Made by a program: the position numbers and the translations under genes | Source: Microbacterium terregens | GTDB lineage: Bacteria; Pseudomonadota; Alphaproteobacteria; Sphingomonadales; Sphingomonadaceae | NCBI RefSeq assembly: GCF_027922045.1 | Contig: NZ_BSEX01000009.1 | Location: forward strand, 310,001-374,000 | Length of the DNA: 64,000 nt | Direction of reading: 5' to 3' | Part shown: one piece after another, positions 39,986-50,388 of the stretch | Layout of the letters: each line of letters starts with the position of its first letter | Numbering within the stretch: position 1 is the stretch's first letter | The notes under the pieces: generated by a model | What the model was told of the DNA's origin: nothing | Databases searched by the model: none | The model's input: the letters and a program-made list of their open reading frames with translations, nothing else

Positions 39986-42900
39986 ATGGACCGCTTTTTC
40001 GTCTACAAGCCCGTTTTCGCGTGGGTCATCGCGGCGTTCATCGCCCTGGCCGGCGTGATCGGGCTGATCGGCCTTCCGATCGAGCAGTATCCGCAGGTGG
40101 CGCCGCCGGCGCTGAATCTCGCCTTCACCTATAACGGTGCCGACGCCGAGACGCTCGACCGCAACGTGACTTCAGTCATCGAGCGCGAGATGAACGGCAT
40201 CGACGGGTTCCTGTACATGAACTCGACGAGCCGCTCGAACGGCACGGCGCAGATCACGCTCACCTTCCAGAGCGGCACCGATCTGAACACCGCCCGCGTC
40301 GAGGTCCAGGACCGCCTCAACCGCGCTGAGCCGCGGTTGCCGGAAGACGTGCGGCGGCTGGGCATCCAGATCACGGACAATACCTCGGGCTTCCTGATGG
40401 TCGTCGCGCTGACGTCGAAGAACGGCACCATGCCGGTCGTCGAGCTCGGCAACTACGCGGCGAACAACGTCGTCAACGAACTGCGCCGTGTCGAGGGCGT
40501 GGGCGATGTGCAGCTGTTCGGCTCGCAATATGCGATGCGCATCTGGCTCGATCCGGAGAAGCTTGCCGGCTACGGCATCTCGCCGGCCGAGGCGCTGGCG
40601 GCGGTTCAGGAGCAGAACAGCCAGACGGCCGGTGGCGGCCTGGGCGAGCAGCCGATCACGCGCGAGACCGAGTTCAACGCGAAGATCGTCACGCAGAACC
40701 GCTTCAGCGACCCGGAGCAGTTCCGGAACATCATCGTCCGCTCCGACCCGAGCGGCGCGACCATTCGCCTGGGCGACGTGGCGCGTATTGAGCTCGGCGC
40801 CGAGAGCTATGGCTTCAAGGCGACGCTGAACGGCAGCGAGATCGCCGGCATGGGCGTGCAGCTCGCGGCCGGCGCCAATGCGGTCGCGACGGCAGAGGCC
40901 GTGCGCACCCGCATGCAGGAGCTGGAGGCGAACTTCCCGCCTGAGATGACGTGGCGGGTGCCGTTCGACACGACGCCCTTCATCAACGCCTCGATCGACA
41001 GCGTCATCCATACGCTGGTCGAGGCGATGGTGCTGGTGTTCCTCGTCATGTTCCTGTTCCTGCAGAACTGGCGGGCGACGCTGATCCCCGCGATCGTGGT
41101 TCCGATCGCGCTCGCGGGTGCGTGCCTGGGGCTCTACCTCTTCGGCTTCTCCATCAACACGCTGTCGCTGTTCGGCATGGTGGTGGCGATCGGCATCCTC
41201 GTCGACGACGCGATCGTCGTCGTGGAGAACGTCGAGCGCATCATGGCGGAGGAGGGGCTCAGCCCCCGCCGCGCAACCGTGAAGGCGATGGGCCAGATCC
41301 GCGGCGCCATCATCGGCATCACGCTGGTGTTGATCGCGGTGTTCATCCCGATGGCGTTCTTCCCCGGTTCGACCGGCGGCATCTATCGCCAGTTCTCCGT
41401 CACGCTGGCCGTGTCGATCTTCTTCTCGGCCGTGCTCGCGCTCACGCTCACGCCTGCTCTTTGCGGGCAGCTGCTGAAGCGGGATCAGGCGCATCTGCCG
41501 GGCGAGCACCCGCCGGAGCCGAAGCCGGGCTGGCGGGGCATGCCGCAGCGCTTCTTCAACTGGTTCAACAACCGGTTCGGTCGCGCGACCAACCGCTACG
41601 GGCGTGGTGTCGGATCGATGCTGTCGCGTCCGGTGCGCTGGCTGGCCGTGTTCGCGGTCGTGCTCGTCATCACCGTCCTGATGTTCATGCGCCTGCCCGG
41701 CGGCTTCCTGCCGAACGAGGACCAGGGCTACTTCATGGTCAACTATGACGCGGCGCCCGGGTCCACGATGCAGCGGACGGAGGCGGCGGTGAAGACGACC
41801 GAGGCCTTCCTGAAGGAGCAGCCGCAGGTCCGGAACATCGTGTCGATCGTCGGCTTCAACTTCTTCGGCCAAGGGCAGTCGGCGGCGTTGTCGTTCGTCG
41901 ACCTCCACCCGTGGGAAGAGCGTCCGGGCGCGGAGAACAGCGTCGACACCATCATCGGCAAGACGTTCGGCTTCGTGTCGGGCATCGCGTCGGCGACCGT
42001 GTTTCCGCTGAACCCGCCGCCGATCCAGTCGCTCGGCAACGCCACGGGCTTCTCGATGAAGATCGAGGACCGCAGCGGCACCGATCGTGCCGGCCTGCTT
42101 GCAGCACGCGACGCCATCCTCGGCCGCGCCATGCAGAGCAAGGTGCTCGCCGGCGTCCGGCCGGAAGGCCAGGGTGAGGCGCCGCAGCTCTACGTCGACA
42201 TCGATCGGGTACAGGCACGTGCGCTTGGCCTCTCGATCGCGGACGTGAACGCGACCCTCGCGATCAGCTTCGGCTCGGCCTATGCCAACGACTTCAGCCG
42301 CGACGGCAACGTGCTGCGCGTCTATCTGCAGGCGGACGCTCCGCAGCGGATGAAGCCGGAGGATGTGCTAAACCTGCGCGTCCGCAATGCGACGACCGGC
42401 ACGATGGTGCCGTTCTCCGCCTTCACCACCGTGCGCTGGACGTCCGGCCCCACCCAGCTCGAACGCTACAACGGCTATCCGTCGCTGACGATCTCGGGTC
42501 AGGCGGCTCCGGGTCAGTCGAGCGGTACCGCGCTCGAGGAGATGGAGAAGATCGCGGGCGAGGTGCTGAAGGGCAGCCAGGCGTATGAGTGGACCGGCAC
42601 TGCCTATGAAGAGAAGCAGGCGGGCGGCCAGATCGGCCTTCTGCTCGGCCTCTCCATGGTGGTCGTCTTCCTGCTGCTGGCCGCGCTCTACAACAGCTGG
42701 CCGATCCCGCTGGCGGTGCTGCTGGTGGTGCCGTTCGGCGTGCTGGGCGCGGTGGTCTTCACCTCGCTGCGCGGGCTTTCGGCGGACGTCTACTTCAACG
42801 TCGGCCTGATCACGATCATCGGCCTGGCCGCAAAGAACGCGATCCTGATCGTCGAGTTCGCGATCGAGGACGAGCAGGGCGACAAGACTGCCGAGGCTGC

Positions 42901-43216
42901 GACCATAGAGGCCGCACGCCAGCGCCTGCGACCGATCCTGATGACCAGCCTTGCCTTCATCCTGGGCATGGTCCCGCTGGTGATCGCGACCGGTCCGGGT
43001 GCGGCAAGCCGCCATGCGGTGGGTACGGGCGTGATGGGCGGCATGATCACTGCCACGCTGCTCGGCATCTTCTTCACGCCGGTGTTCTACATCGCGGCGA
43101 AGAAGTGGCTTGCCCGCGACCACGACTATGAGGCGATGGATGCGCGCGAGGAGGCGGAGGATGCCCGACGCCTTGCGGAGCGCGACGGCCGCGCCGGGGA
43201 GCCCCAGAATGCGTAA
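39986..43216 (+). CDS. RND multidrug efflux permease (AcrB/MexB type, HAE1)
   Basis: A 1076-residue proton-driven pump with the duplicated six-helix plan and two large periplasmic loops. It opens with MDRFFVYKPVFAWVIAAFIA. The proton-relay Asp-Asp pair lies in GILVDDAIVVVENVERIM (helix 4) and the Lys in GLAAKNAILIVEFAIEDEQG (helix 10). Length and these residues place it in the hydrophobe/amphiphile efflux-1 family (AcrB, MexB, TtgB). It takes drugs, solvents or bile-type compounds from the periplasm and inner leaflet. It overlaps the outer membrane channel gene by 8 bases. Confidence 0.97.
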   Translation: MDRFFVYKPVFAWVIAAFIALAGVIGLIGLPIEQYPQVAPPALNLAFTYNGADAETLDRNVTSVIEREMNGIDGFLYMNSTSRSNGTAQITLTFQSGTDLNTARVEVQDRLNRAEPRLPEDVRRLGIQITDNTSGFLMVVALTSKNGTMPVVELGNYAANNVVNELRRVEGVGDVQLFGSQYAMRIWLDPEKLAGYGISPAEALAAVQEQNSQTAGGGLGEQPITRETEFNAKIVTQNRFSDPEQFRNIIVRSDPSGATIRLGDVARIELGAESYGFKATLNGSEIAGMGVQLAAGANAVATAEAVRTRMQELEANFPPEMTWRVPFDTTPFINASIDSVIHTLVEAMVLVFLVMFLFLQNWRATLIPAIVVPIALAGACLGLYLFGFSINTLSLFGMVVAIGILVDDAIVVVENVERIMAEEGLSPRRATVKAMGQIRGAIIGITLVLIAVFIPMAFFPGSTGGIYRQFSVTLAVSIFFSAVLALTLTPALCGQLLKRDQAHLPGEHPPEPKPGWRGMPQRFFNWFNNRFGRATNRYGRGVGSMLSRPVRWLAVFAVVLVITVLMFMRLPGGFLPNEDQGYFMVNYDAAPGSTMQRTEAAVKTTEAFLKEQPQVRNIVSIVGFNFFGQGQSAALSFVDLHPWEERPGAENSVDTIIGKTFGFVSGIASATVFPLNPPPIQSLGNATGFSMKIEDRSGTDRAGLLAARDAILGRAMQSKVLAGVRPEGQGEAPQLYVDIDRVQARALGLSIADVNATLAISFGSAYANDFSRDGNVLRVYLQADAPQRMKPEDVLNLRVRNATTGTMVPFSAFTTVRWTSGPTQLERYNGYPSLTISGQAAPGQSSGTALEEMEKIAGEVLKGSQAYEWTGTAYEEKQAGGQIGLLLGLSMVVVFLLLAALYNSWPIPLAVLLVVPFGVLGAVVFTSLRGLSADVYFNVGLITIIGLAAKNAILIVEFAIEDEQGDKTAEAATIEAARQRLRPILMTSLAFILGMVPLVIATGPGAASRHAVGTGVMGGMITATLLGIFFTPVFYIAAKKWLARDHDYEAMDAREEAEDARRLAERDGRAGEPQNA

Positions 43217-44657
43217 GCTCGTCACCGCCCTTGCGGCGACCACCATGCTCGCGGGGTGCAATTTCGCACCCCAGTACCGCCAGCCCGTGGCACCCGTGTC
43301 CGGGACGTTCCCGGAGGCGGTAGCTGCCCCGGGAAGCCGCCTCGCGACCGAGATCGGCTGGCGCGAGTTCTTCGGCGATGCGCGGCTGGAGTCCTATATC
43401 GCTGCGGCACTGGCCAATAACCGCGACCTGGCACAGTCCGTCGCGCGCATCGACCAGGCGCGGGCGCAGTACCGCATCACCGACGCGCAGCGCTTGCCGG
43501 AGTTGGGGCTACAGGCCAGCGGCACCCGCACCCGGACCCCGCTCAACTCGCTGGGGTTCGGCGATGCGCTGGGGGGCGGCGGCGGCGAGGCTGCGGAGTC
43601 GCCGGACGCGATCGAAGTCACCCAGTTGAACGTCGGCGTGGCGGTCACCTCGTTCGAACTCGACTTCTGGGGCCGGGTGCGCAACCTCAGCGAAGCGGCA
43701 CGGGCGCGCTATCTGGCGACGATCGAGGCGGAGCGTTCGTTCCGCCTGTCGCTGGTGAGCCAGGTCGCGGCGACCTACCTGTCGATCCGCGCGGGCGAGG
43801 AGCGCATCGCGCTTGCCGAACGGACGCTGGAAGCCCGCCGCGAGGGATTGCGCATTGCGCGCATTCGCATGGAGCGCGGCGTCACCTCCTCGGTGGACTT
43901 TGACCAGTCCACCTTGCTGGTGACCCAGGCGGAAGCGGAACTCGCCGAGTTGCGGCGGACCACCGCCCAGTCGGAGAACCTGCTGACCGTGTTGATCGGC
44001 GGGCCGCTGACGGGGCCGCTGCCGGAGGCGCGTCCGCTCAGCCAGTCCGCGCAGTTCAGCGCGATCGACCCCGGACTGCCTTCTGTGCTCCTGGCCAACC
44101 GGCCGGACATCCTGGGCGCGGAACTGCAGCTGCGTGCGGCGAATGCCGACATCGGCGCGGCGCGGGCGGCCTTTTTCCCGAACATCTCGCTGACCGGCAA
44201 CTATGGCTTCGCCTCGCCGGATCTCGGAGGCCTGTTCAGCGGAAGCTCGCAGAGCTGGTCCTTCGGCGGTGCGCTCAACCTGCCCATCTTCGACTGGGGA
44301 CGCCGCGAGGCCAATCTGCAGCTGACGCGGGCACAGGCGGACGAACTCGTCGCGGCCTATCAGCGTACGGTCCAGGAGGCGTTCCGCGAAGTCGCAGACG
44401 CTCTGGTCGCGCGTCGGCGCTACGCCGAGCAGATCGAGGCGCAGACGCGAGCCGTGGCCGCGCAGCGCAGCCTCGCCCGCACGGCGCGGCTGCGGTACCA
44501 GAACGGCATCTCGATCTACCTCGAGGTGCTGGACGCGGAGCGCAACCTGTTCGCGGCCGAGCAGCAACTGCTGGCGCTTCGCGCCGCAGAGCTCCAGAAC
44601 GGCGTGTCGCTCTATGTGGCGCTGGGCGGCGGCCTTCGTGAGGTGTCCGCCCAGTAA
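43209..44657 (+). CDS. RND efflux outer membrane lipoprotein (NodT/OprM family)
   Basis: A 482-residue TolC-like channel. The signal sequence with lipobox (ATTMLAGCNFAPQYRQP) indicates an N-terminally lipidated protein, as in OprM. The two OEP repeats are visible as paired long helices, e.g. SVARIDQARAQYRITDAQRL and ARAAFFPNISLTGNYGFASP in the strand region. The start at 43209 overlaps the end of the pump gene. It completes the adaptor-pump-channel operon, which ends at the terminator at 44694. Confidence 0.95.
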   Translation: MRKLVTALAATTMLAGCNFAPQYRQPVAPVSGTFPEAVAAPGSRLATEIGWREFFGDARLESYIAAALANNRDLAQSVARIDQARAQYRITDAQRLPELGLQASGTRTRTPLNSLGFGDALGGGGGEAAESPDAIEVTQLNVGVAVTSFELDFWGRVRNLSEAARARYLATIEAERSFRLSLVSQVAATYLSIRAGEERIALAERTLEARREGLRIARIRMERGVTSSVDFDQSTLLVTQAEAELAELRRTTAQSENLLTVLIGGPLTGPLPEARPLSQSAQFSAIDPGLPSVLLANRPDILGAELQLRAANADIGAARAAFFPNISLTGNYGFASPDLGGLFSGSSQSWSFGGALNLPIFDWGRREANLQLTRAQADELVAAYQRTVQEAFREVADALVARRRYAEQIEAQTRAVAAQRSLARTARLRYQNGISIYLEVLDAERNLFAAEQQLLALRAAELQNGVSLYVALGGGLREVSAQ

Positions 44658-44693
44658 CATGCGGCGGGCTGCGGCCCGTCGATGGTCCAAATC

Positions 44694-44732
44694 ACGGCCG
44701 GTGCGGGATCAGCCTCCCGCGCCGGCCGTTTT
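44694..44732 (+). terminator. Intrinsic terminator of the RND operon
   Basis: A 15-bp stem with one mismatch (44694-44708 with 44715-44729), a TCAGCC loop and a short TTTT tract (44729-44732), 37 bases past the channel gene. The aldo/keto reductase gene begins just beyond, with its own GGAGGAG ribosome site. Confidence 0.8.
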
Positions 44733-44751
44733 GCGTCTGGAGGAGATCAGC

Positions 44752-45732
44752 ATGGAATATCGGAAGCTCGGCAGCACTGGCCTGGACGTGTCGCGCCTGT
44801 GCCTCGGCTGCATGACCTATGGCGTTCCCGATCGCGGGACCCACCCATGGACGCTGGACGAGGAGCGCAGCCGGCCGCTGCTGCGTCAGGCAGTGGAGGC
44901 GGGGATCAACTTCTTCGACACCGCCAATGTCTATTCGGATGGTACGTCGGAGGAGATCGTCGGGCGGGCCCTCAAGGAGTTCACACGCCGCGACGAGGTG
45001 GTGATCGCCACCAAGGTACACGGTCGCATGCACGCGGGGCCGAATGGCGCCGGTCTCAGCCGCAAGGCCATTCTGCAGGAGATCGACGCCTCGCTCCGCC
45101 GGCTCGGCACCGACTATGTGGATCTGTACCAGATCCATCGGTTCGATCCCGACACCCCGATCGAAGAGACGCTGGAGGCGCTGCACGACGTCGTGAAGGG
45201 GGGCAAAGCCCGGTACATCGGCGCTTCCTCGATGTACGCTTGGCAGTTCGCCACCATGCTCCATGTCGCCGAGGCGAATGGCTGGACGCGGTTCGCGACC
45301 ATGCAGAACTACGTGAACCTGCTCTATCGCGAGGAAGAGCGCGAGATGCTGCCGCTGTGCGAGGCAGAGGGGATCGGCGTCATCCCGTGGAGCCCGCTTG
45401 CGCGCGGGCGGCTGACGCGGCCCTGGAACGCAGAGACGGAGCGAACGCAGAGCGACGCGTTCGGCAGGAGCCTCTACGCGCACACCGCCGATGCGGATCG
45501 CAAGGTCATCGAGGCGGTGGCAGAGGTGGCGGCGGGCAGGGGCGTGCCGCCCGCACAAGTCGCGCTTGCTTGGGTATTGGCAAAGCCGATGGTGAGTGCG
45601 CCGATCGTCGGTGCATCCAAGCCCGGTCACCTGGAGGACGCGATCGCCGCGCTTGATCTCGTGCTGAGCGACGAGGAGATCGAGCGGCTCGAAGCACCCT
45701 ATGTGCCCCACGCCGTGGTCGGGTTCTCCTGA
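44752..45732 (+). CDS. Aldo/keto reductase
   Basis: A 326-residue NADPH-dependent oxidoreductase (ATG at 44752, Shine-Dalgarno GGAGGAG). The AKR barrel opens with MEYRKLGSTGLDVSRLCLG. The catalytic tetrad is present: Asp and Tyr in FFDTANVYSDGTSEE, Lys in VIATKVHG and His in DLYQIHRFDPD. The cofactor region near the end reads SAPIVGASKPGHLEDA. It resembles the potassium-channel-beta-like/YajO group that reduces sugars' or lipid aldehydes. It is read alone: a terminator stands before it and another after it. Confidence 0.92.
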   Translation: MEYRKLGSTGLDVSRLCLGCMTYGVPDRGTHPWTLDEERSRPLLRQAVEAGINFFDTANVYSDGTSEEIVGRALKEFTRRDEVVIATKVHGRMHAGPNGAGLSRKAILQEIDASLRRLGTDYVDLYQIHRFDPDTPIEETLEALHDVVKGGKARYIGASSMYAWQFATMLHVAEANGWTRFATMQNYVNLLYREEEREMLPLCEAEGIGVIPWSPLARGRLTRPWNAETERTQSDAFGRSLYAHTADADRKVIEAVAEVAAGRGVPPAQVALAWVLAKPMVSAPIVGASKPGHLEDAIAALDLVLSDEEIERLEAPYVPHAVVGFS

Positions 45733-45751
45733 TCGCCCGGAGCGGACAAAG

Positions 45752-45791
45752 AAAAAGGCGGCGAGGACCGGGTCCCCGCCGCCTTTCTTTT
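45752..45791. terminator. Bidirectional intrinsic terminator
   Basis: A stem of about 15 bp (45754-45769 with 45771-45786, tight loop at ACCGGGT) has A-rich sequence on its left (GAAAAAGG) and CTTTCTTTT on its right, so it can end transcription from both sides. It serves the converging aldo/keto reductase and MHS transporter genes. Confidence 0.88.
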
Positions 45792-45807
45792 GATCCGGAG
45801 CGCAGCC

Positions 45808-47136
45808 TCAGTCGAGGCGGCGGGCCAGTTCGCGGTTGAGGCCCAGCGCGATCAACGTGGCGACCGCACCCGACAGCAGATAGCCGCCGGCGGCAATCAG
45901 GCCGAACGTCTCCGCCAGCCACAGCGCCGCGAACGGAGCAAAGCCTGCACCGAACAGCCAGGCCAGGTCCGAGGTGAGCGCGGCACCCGTGTAGCGCGCG
46001 CGCTTCGGGAAGTTGCTGGTCACGGCACCCGACGACTGGCCGAACGACAGGCCGAGCAGGATGAAGCCGACGATCATGAAGGCCGTCTCGCCCGCCTCGC
46101 CGCCATTCAGCAGCATCGGTGCGACACAGGCGAAGATCGCGATCGCAGCGGCGGTGTAGCCGAGCACCGACCGACGCCCGATGCGATCCGCAAGCAGGCC
46201 CGAGCACACGATCGCCACCACGCCGAAGACGGCGCCGACCATCTCGATCACCAGAAAGCGGGTGACGCTCTGCTGCGTGAACACCGCGACCCAGGAGAGC
46301 GGGAATACGGTGACCATGTGGAACAGCGCAAAGCTCGCCAGCGGTGCGAACGCACCGATGATGATGTTGCGCCACTGGTTCTTGAGCGTCGCGGGCACCG
46401 GCGAGGCGGTGAGTTCGCGGGACTTGAACAGCTCGGAATACTCCGGCGACGCCACCATGCGCAGGCGCGCGAACAGCGCCACGACGTTAAGCGCGAACGC
46501 AACGAAGAACGGATAGCGCCAGCCCCAGCTGAGGAAGTCCTCGCCCCCGAGCGTGCCGAGGAAGAAGGCGAACAGCGCGCTCGCCACGATCAGGCCGATC
46601 GGAGCGCCCAGCTGCGGCACCATGGCATACCAACCGCGCTTGTGCGGCGGCGCGTTGAGCGCGAGCAGCGACGCCAGGCCGTCCCAGCTGCCGCCCAGTG
46701 CGAGTCCCTGGCCGATCCGGAAGATCGCCAGCAGAACCGCCGAAGCGGCGCCGACCTGCGCATAGCTGGGCAGGAAGGCCACCGACACGGTGGACGTGCC
46801 GAGCAGGAAGAGCGCGATCGTCAGCTTGACGCTGCGGCCATAACGGCGGTCGATCGCCATGAAGATCTGGCTGCCGACCGGGCGCGCGATGAAGGCCAAT
46901 GCGAACAGCGCGAAGGAGGCGAGGGTCGCCTGGACCGCTTCCAGATAGGGGAAGACGAACCGGGGGAACACGAGCACCGACGCGATCGCATAGACAAAAA
47001 AGTCGAAGAATTCCGAAGTGCGCCCGATGATCACACCGACGGCGATCTCCCCCGGGTGCACGTCATCATGGCCGCGGGAATTCACGACGCGGGCATCGCG
47101 CTCCAAGGGCGCGGACGAGGCATGGGCCTGAGCCAT
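45808..47136 (-). CDS. MFS transporter, metabolite:H+ symporter (MHS) type
   Basis: A 442-residue, 12-helix transporter. The family marks are GRTSEFFDFFVYAIASVLVF in helix 1, ALAFIARPVGSQIFMAIDRR with YGRSVKL in the 2-3 loop, and ADRIGRRSVLGY in the second half. MHS members (KgtP, ProP, ShiA, citrate carriers) take up organic acids or osmolytes with protons; which one applies here cannot be read from the sequence. It diverges from cyoA across a 111-bp gap that contains two palindromes. Confidence 0.88.
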   Translation of the reverse strand: MAQAHASSAPLERDARVVNSRGHDDVHPGEIAVGVIIGRTSEFFDFFVYAIASVLVFPRFVFPYLEAVQATLASFALFALAFIARPVGSQIFMAIDRRYGRSVKLTIALFLLGTSTVSVAFLPSYAQVGAASAVLLAIFRIGQGLALGGSWDGLASLLALNAPPHKRGWYAMVPQLGAPIGLIVASALFAFFLGTLGGEDFLSWGWRYPFFVAFALNVVALFARLRMVASPEYSELFKSRELTASPVPATLKNQWRNIIIGAFAPLASFALFHMVTVFPLSWVAVFTQQSVTRFLVIEMVGAVFGVVAIVCSGLLADRIGRRSVLGYTAAAIAIFACVAPMLLNGGEAGETAFMIVGFILLGLSFGQSSGAVTSNFPKRARYTGAALTSDLAWLFGAGFAPFAALWLAETFGLIAAGGYLLSGAVATLIALGLNRELARRLD

Positions 47137-47151
47137 TACGTATTCAACTCT

Positions 47152-47163
47152 CCGAACGTTCGG
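47152..47163. promoter_or_regulatory. Perfect 12-bp palindrome near MHS transporter start
   Basis: CCGAACGTTCGG lies 16 bp upstream of the transporter start codon on the minus strand, in the gap shared with cyoA. A repressor operator is possible; I cannot name the regulator. Confidence 0.4.
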
Positions 47164-47195
47164 CGTCCCGATAGGCTCCGGGGCGCCGATCGGGG

Positions 47196-47214
47196 ATAGG
47201 ACAAATTGTCCTAT
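47196..47214. promoter_or_regulatory. 19-bp perfect inverted repeat upstream of cyoA
   Basis: ATAGGACAAATTGTCCTAT has 9-bp arms around one central base. It ends 33 bp before the cyoA ATG, a usual place for an operator overlapping a promoter. It does not fit FNR/FixK boxes. No second copy was noticed in the window. Confidence 0.6.
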
Positions 47215-47247
47215 TCCGCATGTGCGAACGGAGGTCTAGGCGCGCCG

Positions 47248-48372
47248 ATGATGTCCCGCCTATCGTCTTCCTTCGCCGCGCGATGCGGCCTGAGCTTGCC
47301 GCTTGCCGCACTCCTGGGAGGGTGCGACCTGGTGGTGCTGAACCCCTCTGGTGACGTGGCGCGTCAGCAAGGCGACCTGATTCTCTGGTCGACCGGTCTG
47401 ATGCTGCTCATCATCGTTCCGGTGATGGTGCTCACCGTCCTGTTCGCCTGGCGCTATCGCGCCAGCAACAAGGATGCCGAGTACAAGCCGGACTGGGATC
47501 ACTCGATCATGCTCGAGCTGGTGATCTGGTCGGCGCCGCTGCTGATCATCATCGCGCTCGGCGCCTTGACCTGGACTTCGACGCATCTGCTCGATCCGTA
47601 TCGCCCGCTTGGGCGCCTTTCGCCGACTCAGGCGGTGAAGGCGAACGAGCGGCCGCTGGAAGTCGAAGTGGTGTCGCTCGACTGGAAGTGGCTGTTCATC
47701 TACCCGGAACAGGGGATCGCAACGGTGAACGAGCTGGTGGTGCCGGTCGGCCGCCAGGTCCAGTTCCGGCTGACCTCTTCCAGCGTGATGAACGCCTTCT
47801 ACGTGCCGGCGATGGCGGGCATGATCTACACCATGCCGGGCATGGAGACGAAGCTTCACGCCGTCCTGAACCGTCCCGGCCAGTTCCCGGGCATCTCCTC
47901 GAATTACAGCGGCGCCGGCTACAGCCACATGCGCTTCACCACCCACTCGGTGGATGACGCGGGCTTCGCGCGCTGGGTCTCGGAGGCGAAGGCCGCCAAG
48001 GGAACGCTCGACGCGGCGACCTATCTCAAGCTTGAGAAGCCGTCCGAAAAGGTGCCGGTGATGCGCTTCGGCGGCGTCGACAAGGGCCTGTTCGAGCGCA
48101 TCGTGCAGATGTGCCCGGATCCCAAGCGCCCGTGCGATACCCACAACATGGGGCACGGCGGCCAGCCGGGCGTGAACAACCGCCACGCGATGCCGGGCGA
48201 GCCGGAAGGCGCGCTCTTCAAGGGCAACGAGGAAAAGCACGGCGGCGATCACCAGTCGAAGCCGGCCGGGCCGGCCCAGGGCACCCAGGATCCCGGATCC
48301 GAGGCGAACCGCAATATGACCCAGCTCCTCCGCCCCCGCGTGCCGGGTGCGAGCGCGGCCGACCGCGCATAA
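47248..48372 (+). CDS. cyoA: Quinol oxidase subunit II (cytochrome bo3 type)
   Basis: A 374-residue lipoprotein subunit (ATG at 47248, Shine-Dalgarno GGAGG). The lipobox is [11 protein letters not shown]; two membrane helices follow (about 37-60 and 80-104). The cupredoxin domain (from [20 protein letters not shown]) lacks the Cys pair of a Cu-A site: the region reads [18 protein letters not shown]. It is therefore a quinol, not a cytochrome c, oxidase. The C-terminal 60 or so residues are a polar His/Gly/Pro-rich extension ([20 protein letters not shown]) beyond the usual CyoA end. First gene of cyoABCD. Confidence 0.96.
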   Translation: MMSRLSSSFAARCGLSLPLAALLGGCDLVVLNPSGDVARQQGDLILWSTGLMLLIIVPVMVLTVLFAWRYRASNKDAEYKPDWDHSIMLELVIWSAPLLIIIALGALTWTSTHLLDPYRPLGRLSPTQAVKANERPLEVEVVSLDWKWLFIYPEQGIATVNELVVPVGRQVQFRLTSSSVMNAFYVPAMAGMIYTMPGMETKLHAVLNRPGQFPGISSNYSGAGYSHMRFTTHSVDDAGFARWVSEAKAAKGTLDAATYLKLEKPSEKVPVMRFGGVDKGLFERIVQMCPDPKRPCDTHNMGHGGQPGVNNRHAMPGEPEGALFKGNEEKHGGDHQSKPAGPAQGTQDPGSEANRNMTQLLRPRVPGASAADRA

Positions 48373-48382
48373 AGGCCGAACC

Positions 48383-50386
48383 ATGTCAGACAGCATTCTC
48401 AAGACAATCTTCGGGCGACTGACGCTCGAAAGCTTCCCGATCCACGAGCCGATCCTGCTGGTCACCTTCGGGGCGGTCATGCTGGGCGGCGTCGCGGTGG
48501 TCGCGGCACTCACCTATTTCCGGCTTTGGGGCTATCTCTGGAAGGAGTGGTTCACCACGGTCGACCACAAGCGCATCGGGATCATGTACATCATCCTGGC
48601 GCTGATCATGTTCCTGCGCGGCTTCGCCGACGCGGTGATGATGCGTCTGCAGCAGGCCATGGCCTTCGGCGGCAGCGAGGGCTATCTGCCCGCGCACCAC
48701 TTCGACCAGGTCTTCACCGCCCATGGCGTGATCATGATCTTCTTCGTGGCGATGCCGTTCGTCACGGGCCTCATGAACCTGGTGGTGCCGTTGCAGATCG
48801 GCGCCCGCGACGTGTCGTTCCCGTTCCTGAACAACTTCAGCTTCTGGATGACGGCGTTCGGTGCGGCGCTGGTGATGGTCAGCCTGTTCGTGGGCGAGTT
48901 CGCCCGCACCGGCTGGCTGGCGATGGCGCCGCTCTCGGGCCTCGACTACTCGCCGGACGTCGGTGTCGACTACTACATCTGGGCCTTGCAGGTGGCGGGT
49001 GTCGGTACCTTGCTATCGGGCGTCAACCTGATCGCGACCATCGTCAAGATGCGCGCGCCGGGCATGACCATGATGAAGATGCCGGTGTTCGTCTGGACGT
49101 CGCTGGCGACCAACGTGCTGATCGTCGCCGCCTTCCCGGTGCTGACCGCGGTGCTCGCGCTGCTGTCGCTCGACCGCTACGCCGGAACCAACTTCTTCAC
49201 GAACACGCTGGGCGGTAACCCGATGATGTACGTGAACATGATCTGGATCTGGGGTCACCCGGAGGTGTACATCCTGATCCTGCCGGCGTTCGGCATCTTC
49301 TCGGAGGTGACCTCCACCTTCTCGAGCAAGCGCCTGTTCGGCTATACGTCGATGGTCTACGCGACCCTCGTCATCACCATCCTGTCGTACCTCGTCTGGC
49401 TCCATCACTTCTTCACGATGGGCTCGGGCGCGAGCGTGAACTCCTTCTTCGGCATCACGACGATGATCATTTCGATCCCGACGGGAGCGAAGATCTTCAA
49501 CTGGCTGTTCACCATGTACAAGGGGCGCGTGCGCTTCGAACTGCCGATGATGTGGACGGTCGCGTTCATGCTGACCTTCGTGATCGGCGGCATGACCGGC
49601 GTCATCCTCGCAGTGCCGCCGGCGGACTTCGTCCTCCACAACTCGCTGTTCCTGGTCGCGCACTTCCACAACGTGATCATCGGCGGCGTGCTGTTCGGCC
49701 TGTTCGCGGGCGTGAACTACTGGTGGCCGAAGGCCATGGGCTTCCGCCTCGACCCGTTCTGGGGGAAGGTCAGCTTCTGGTGCTGGGTCGTCGGGTTCTG
49801 GGTCGCGTTTGCGCCGATCTACATCCTGGGCCTCATGGGCGTTACCCGTCGCCTGCGCGTGTTCGATGATCCGTCGCTCCAGATCTGGTTCATCATCGCA
49901 GGGCTGGGTGCCGCGCTGATCGCGGTGGGAATTCTCGCCATGCTGATCCAGTTCGGGGTGAGCATCCTGCGCCGCGACCAGCTGCGCGACCTGACGGGCG
50001 ATCCGTGGGGTGGCCGCACGCTGGAGTGGGCGACCTCGTCCCCGCCGCCGGCCTACAACTTCGCGTTCACGCCGATCGTCCACGACCTGGACGCCTGGTA
50101 CGACATGAAGAACCGTCAGGCCGTTCGTCCGACCGGTGGCTACCGCGACATCCACATGCCCAAGAACACGGGTGCCGGCCTCATCATCGCCGCGTTCTCG
50201 GCGATCTGTGCCTTCGGCCTGATCTGGTACATGTGGTGGCTGGCAGCCCTGGGCCTGCTGGGCGTGATCGCAGCGACGATCATCCACAGCTTCAACTATG
50301 ACCGGGACTTCTACATCCCGGCCGCCGAAGTAACCGCCACCGAGGAAGCCTACGGGCGTCAGCTCGCCGCGGCAGGAGCAGCATAA
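48383..50386 (+). CDS. cyoB: Quinol oxidase subunit I (cytochrome bo3 type)
   Basis: A 667-residue haem-copper oxidase catalytic subunit. Conserved features are [20 protein letters not shown] (haem ligand), [20 protein letters not shown] (Cu-B His and the cross-linked Tyr), [11 protein letters not shown] (Cu-B His pair) and [12 protein letters not shown] (haem His). An N-terminal extra helix and the C-terminal helices match CyoB rather than CtaD. It reduces oxygen using quinol and pumps protons. It begins 10 bases after cyoA. Confidence 0.97.
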   Translation: MSDSILKTIFGRLTLESFPIHEPILLVTFGAVMLGGVAVVAALTYFRLWGYLWKEWFTTVDHKRIGIMYIILALIMFLRGFADAVMMRLQQAMAFGGSEGYLPAHHFDQVFTAHGVIMIFFVAMPFVTGLMNLVVPLQIGARDVSFPFLNNFSFWMTAFGAALVMVSLFVGEFARTGWLAMAPLSGLDYSPDVGVDYYIWALQVAGVGTLLSGVNLIATIVKMRAPGMTMMKMPVFVWTSLATNVLIVAAFPVLTAVLALLSLDRYAGTNFFTNTLGGNPMMYVNMIWIWGHPEVYILILPAFGIFSEVTSTFSSKRLFGYTSMVYATLVITILSYLVWLHHFFTMGSGASVNSFFGITTMIISIPTGAKIFNWLFTMYKGRVRFELPMMWTVAFMLTFVIGGMTGVILAVPPADFVLHNSLFLVAHFHNVIIGGVLFGLFAGVNYWWPKAMGFRLDPFWGKVSFWCWVVGFWVAFAPIYILGLMGVTRRLRVFDDPSLQIWFIIAGLGAALIAVGILAMLIQFGVSILRRDQLRDLTGDPWGGRTLEWATSSPPPAYNFAFTPIVHDLDAWYDMKNRQAVRPTGGYRDIHMPKNTGAGLIIAAFSAICAFGLIWYMWWLAALGLLGVIAATIIHSFNYDRDFYIPAAEVTATEEAYGRQLAAAGAA

Positions 50387-50388
50387 CG

